Notes under the pieces: model-generated
Database searches by the model: none
Told to the model about the DNA's origin: nothing
Seen by the model: only the letters and a program-made list of their open reading frames with translations
Assembly (NCBI RefSeq): GCF_030209745.1
Contig: NZ_JARVRJ010000001.1
Location: 417,826-481,825, forward strand
Reading direction: 5' to 3'
DNA: 64,000 nucleotides
DNA from: Arthrobacter sp. fls2-241-R2A-200
GTDB lineage: Bacteria > Actinomycetota > Actinomycetes > Actinomycetales > Micrococcaceae
Translations under genes and position numbers: made by a program
Shown: one piece after another, positions 61,838 to 64,000 of the stretch
Position numbering within the stretch: position 1 is the first letter of the stretch
How the letters are laid out: each line of letters begins with the position of its first letter

Positions 61838-63715
61838 GTGGCTGGCCTGATCAAACGTGAAGATATCGACGAAGTACGCCAGCGCACGGACATCAAGGAA
61901 GTCGTTGACGGTTACGTGACGCTCAAGGGTGCCGGGCTAGGCAGTTTCAAAGGCCTGTGCCCCTTCCACGATGAACGGTCACCGTCCTTTACTGTTCGCC
62001 CCCAAGTGGGCCGCTATCACTGTTTCGGTTGCGGTGAGGACGGCGACGCCATCTCCTTCGTCCAGAAAATGGATCACAGCTCCTTCCATGAAGCTGTGGA
62101 GAAGCTCGCTGCCAGGATCGGTTACGAACTCCGGTACGAGGACGGCGGAAGCGGACCCAGCCGGGAAGAAGTGGGCAAACGCCAGCGGTTGCTGGACGCG
62201 CACAAGATCGCCGACGAGTTCTTTCGGGCCCAGTTGCTGACCCCTGGCGCGGCTGAGGCGCGCAACTTCCTTCACGGCCGCGGCTTTGACCGCGCTGCTG
62301 CTGAACATTTCGGCGTCGGCTATGCACCGCAAGGCTGGGATGCCCTGCTCAAGCACCTGCGCGGGCGCGGTTTCACGGATGCGGAGCTGAAACTGACGGG
62401 AATGTTTTCGGAAGGTAATAGGGGCATCTACGATCGCTTCCGTGGCAGGCTTATCTGGCCAATCCGCGACATCGCCGGCGATACCATCGGCTTCGGTGCG
62501 CGCAAACTGTACGACGACGATCAAGGCCCCAAGTACCTGAACACCCCGGAGACCACGCTCTACAAAAAATCCCAGGTCCTCTATGGGATTGACCTCGCCA
62601 AACGGAATATCGCCAAGGAACGTCAACTCGTGGTGGTCGAGGGGTACACGGACGTCATGGCCTGCCACTTGGCAGGAGTCACGACGGCGGTGGCCACCTG
62701 CGGTACCGCGTTCGGCGCCGAACACATCAAGGTGGCCCGGCGGCTGCTCTCTGATGACGGCACAGGTGGCGAGGTGGTCTTCACATTCGACGGCGACGCA
62801 GCAGGCCAGAAGGCAGCGTTGCGGGCCTTTGAGGAAGACCAGCGGTTCGTGGCGCAAACCTATGTTGCCGTGGAGCCCAGCGGTGCTGATCCCTGCGATC
62901 TCCGGCAGCTCAAAGGCGACCTGGCGGTCCGGGAGCTGATTGCCAGCCGGAAGCCGCTCTTCGAGTTCGCTATCCGGGCCTCCCTCCGCCGGCACAACCT
63001 GGACACAGTTGAAGGCAGGGTCGCAGCGCTGCGCGAGGCAGCACCCGTCGTGGCTCAGATCCGCGACTTGGCCACCAGGCCCGGCTACACCCGGGAGCTC
63101 GCGGGCTGGCTCGGAATGCCCATCGAGGAGGTCAGCCGGTACGTCGGGGCAGCAGCCAAGCGTGCCGCCGCGGGTGGGAGCGGCGGCGCCGAACAGCTGG
63201 CGGCGGCGGCAGCACCGGCGTCGAACGGGCTTGTTTTCCAGCGGCCCGATCCGCGGGACCCTGTCGCAGGGATGGAGCGCCAAGCCCTGGAGGTGGTCCT
63301 GCAGGAACCAGCCGTGCTCGGTGGGGACGCGTGGGCGCGATTCGAAGCCTCCCACTTTGCCACGCCGGCCTATGCGGCCGTTCATACCGGTATCAGGGCC
63401 GCCGGCCTCGCCCATGTGGCAGACCCTGTGGCATGGGTGGAGCAGATCAGGCAGGAAGTCCCTGAGCCACTCCGGCCCCTGGTGTCCGAGCTTGCGGTGA
63501 CGCCCTTGCCTGCCACCACCCCTGAAGCGATGGCGAGGTATTGCAGGGACATCCTAGCCCGGCTCTTCGAACTGCAGATCACCAAGATCAAGGCGGACAA
63601 GATGGGGCAGCTTCAACGGTTGGACGCGGCGGCACATCCGGAGGACTTCCAACGGCTGAACCGCGAACTGATGCAGCTTGAAATGGAGCGCCGATCCCTG
63701 CGCGCCGAGGCCTGA
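61838..63715 (+). CDS. dnaG: DNA primase
   Basis: 625 residues. It makes RNA primers at the replication fork. Zinc-binding domain: LCPFHDERSPSFTV and RYHCFGCGEDGDAISFVQK near 40-70. Catalytic core with Toprim residues: VVVEGYTDVMACHLAGV near 266, CGTAFGAEHIK and VVFTFDGDAAGQKAALRAFE near 312. The C-terminal helicase-interacting domain is seen from about 480 on. GTG start six bases after TAGGAT. Two tRNA-Asn genes follow. Confidence 0.96.
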   Translation: MAGLIKREDIDEVRQRTDIKEVVDGYVTLKGAGLGSFKGLCPFHDERSPSFTVRPQVGRYHCFGCGEDGDAISFVQKMDHSSFHEAVEKLAARIGYELRYEDGGSGPSREEVGKRQRLLDAHKIADEFFRAQLLTPGAAEARNFLHGRGFDRAAAEHFGVGYAPQGWDALLKHLRGRGFTDAELKLTGMFSEGNRGIYDRFRGRLIWPIRDIAGDTIGFGARKLYDDDQGPKYLNTPETTLYKKSQVLYGIDLAKRNIAKERQLVVVEGYTDVMACHLAGVTTAVATCGTAFGAEHIKVARRLLSDDGTGGEVVFTFDGDAAGQKAALRAFEEDQRFVAQTYVAVEPSGADPCDLRQLKGDLAVRELIASRKPLFEFAIRASLRRHNLDTVEGRVAALREAAPVVAQIRDLATRPGYTRELAGWLGMPIEEVSRYVGAAAKRAAAGGSGGAEQLAAAAAPASNGLVFQRPDPRDPVAGMERQALEVVLQEPAVLGGDAWARFEASHFATPAYAAVHTGIRAAGLAHVADPVAWVEQIRQEVPEPLRPLVSELAVTPLPATTPEAMARYCRDILARLFELQITKIKADKMGQLQRLDAAAHPEDFQRLNRELMQLEMERRSLRAEA

Positions 63716-63768
63716 GGGAGTCGATTTCGTTTTCCCGAAGTGCCCTGTTAAGCTAGTAACCGCTTCAT

Positions 63769-63841
63769 TCCTCCGTAGCTCAATTGGCAGAGCATTCGAC
63801 TGTTAATCGAAGGGTTACTGGTTCAAGTCCAGTCGGAGGAG
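63769..63841 (+). tRNA. tRNA-Asn (GTT)
   Basis: 73 bases folding as a complete cloverleaf: acceptor TCCTCCG/CGGAGGA, D-arm GCTC/GAGC, anticodon arm TTCGA-CTGTTAA-TCGAA with GTT at 63802-63804, T-arm ACTGG-TTCAAGT-CCAGT, discriminator G. CCA is not encoded. The leader TAACCGCTTCAT is repeated before the second copy. Confidence 0.97.
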
Positions 63842-63846
63842 CGCGC

Positions 63847-63886
63847 AATACCCCCGCTTCAAGTTCCTTGGAGCGGGGGTATTTTT
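63847..63886 (+). terminator. Intrinsic terminator after the first tRNA-Asn
   Basis: AATACCCCCGCT pairs with AGCGGGGGTATT (12 bp); the loop TCAAGTTCCTTGG can pair further through CAAG/CTTG. The stem is followed by TTTTT-type sequence: a textbook rho-independent terminator six bases behind the tRNA. Confidence 0.88.
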
Positions 63887-63904
63887 ATACCCCCAGGGGG
63901 TATA
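63886..63904. promoter_or_regulatory. Palindrome TATACCCCC-A-GGGGGTATA between the tRNA-Asn genes
   Basis: Perfect 9-bp arms around one A, right behind the T-tract. It resembles the copper-repressor CsoR operator type (A/T-rich ends flanking C-run and G-run), but lies 53 bases before the second tRNA-Asn with no copper gene in view. Its ATACCCCC arm can also pair with the GGGGGTAT arm of the preceding terminator. Confidence 0.5.
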
Positions 63905-63957
63905 AACGAGCGATTTCGCTTCCCGCCAAACCTTTGCTAAAGTCATAACCGCTTCAT

Positions 63958-64000
63958 TCCTCCGTAGCTCAATTGGCAGAGCATTCGACTGTTAATCGAA
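63958..64000 (+). tRNA. Second tRNA-Asn (GTT), cut by the right edge
   Basis: The first 43 bases are identical to the tRNA-Asn at 63769, through the anticodon GTT (63991-63993) and anticodon stem; the T-arm lies beyond the window. The copies are 189 bases apart and share the leader TAACCGCTTCAT, but the DNA between is otherwise not duplicated. Confidence 0.93.

Noticed and set aside
61979..63415. 478-residue open frame antisense to dnaG
   Set aside because: Shadow of dnaG, whose zinc and Toprim motifs are intact on the other strand.
63886..63904. Firm call of a copper (CsoR) operator
   Set aside because: The symmetry fits, but there is no copper gene beside it and the arms overlap a terminator, so it is kept only as a candidate.

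Overview
The window is chromosomal DNA of a high-GC Gram-positive bacterium. The gene set points to Micrococcaceae, most probably Arthrobacter or Paenarthrobacter (an inference from remembered gene families, not a database match). Supporting signs are an acyl-CoA carboxylase beta subunit with a small epsilon partner, GatCAB, an actinobacterial-type LigA with a long insert, a one-chain glycyl-tRNA synthetase, a SAM-IV riboswitch before metX, and many genes that start exactly six bases after a TANNNT-like -10 hexamer (leaderless transcripts). No insertion sequence, prophage, CRISPR array or rRNA was seen. Coding density is very high: no gene-free stretch reaches 300 bases.

Layout. 1-4.1 kb: an MMPL-family exporter (cut by the left edge) with its TetR regulator and operator, a YbjQ-family protein and a DUF885 zinc peptidase-like protein. 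4.1-8.7 kb: acyl-CoA carboxylase beta and epsilon subunits, a divergent HSDL2-like dehydrogenase with a strong palindromic operator, biotin-protein ligase and a PH-domain membrane protein. 8.7-14.6 kb: a class III nucleotidyl cyclase, a PP2C phosphatase, a proline-rich surface protein, DNA ligase LigA and an inositol-monophosphatase-like enzyme. 14.6-16.9 kb: a flavin monooxygenase and an acetyltransferase. 16.9-20.9 kb: a CitA/CitB-like two-component system divergent from a CitMHS citrate transporter. 20.9-25.3 kb: an LCP cell-wall ligase, a CtaG-like membrane protein, an AI-2E family exporter and a DUF1345 protein.

25.3-28.7 kb: gatCAB. 28.7-34.5 kb: amino-acid catabolism (LysR regulator, tdh-kbl for threonine, an FAD amine oxidoreductase, hutI). 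35.3-40 kb: a five-gene sugar-phosphate operon (SIS isomerase/deaminase, ROK kinase, PfkB kinase, class II aldolase, DeoR repressor) that resembles an N-acetylgalactosamine/tagatose-6-phosphate route but lacks transporter and deacetylase. Its ROK kinase carries an in-frame 9-bp tandem repeat where the family's zinc-binding cysteines should lie. 40-44.6 kb: a CPBP protease, a VOC protein, and metY and metX with a SAM-IV riboswitch. 44.6-48.6 kb: a MacAB-like exporter with a small membrane partner.

48.6-55.3 kb: hydrolases, an S4 RNA-binding protein, a DMT-type transporter, glycyl-tRNA synthetase, an acetyltransferase and a YibE/F membrane protein preceded by a leaderless five-codon leader ORF. 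55.4-59.2 kb: an ABC-2 exporter with a DesK/DesR-like two-component system, a candidate palindromic binding site, and a 22-bp tandem repeat that begins inside the regulator's last codons. 59.2-64 kb: dusB, a dGTPase, dnaG, and two tandem tRNA-Asn genes separated by a terminator and a CsoR-box-like palindrome.

The most unusual points are the uniform leaderless promoter geometry (about 20 starts), the YibE/F leader ORF, the repeat-bearing ROK kinase, several in-frame or 3' tandem repeats, and the nested ATACCCCC/GGGGGTAT arms between the tRNA-Asn genes. No clearly new multi-gene system is evident.
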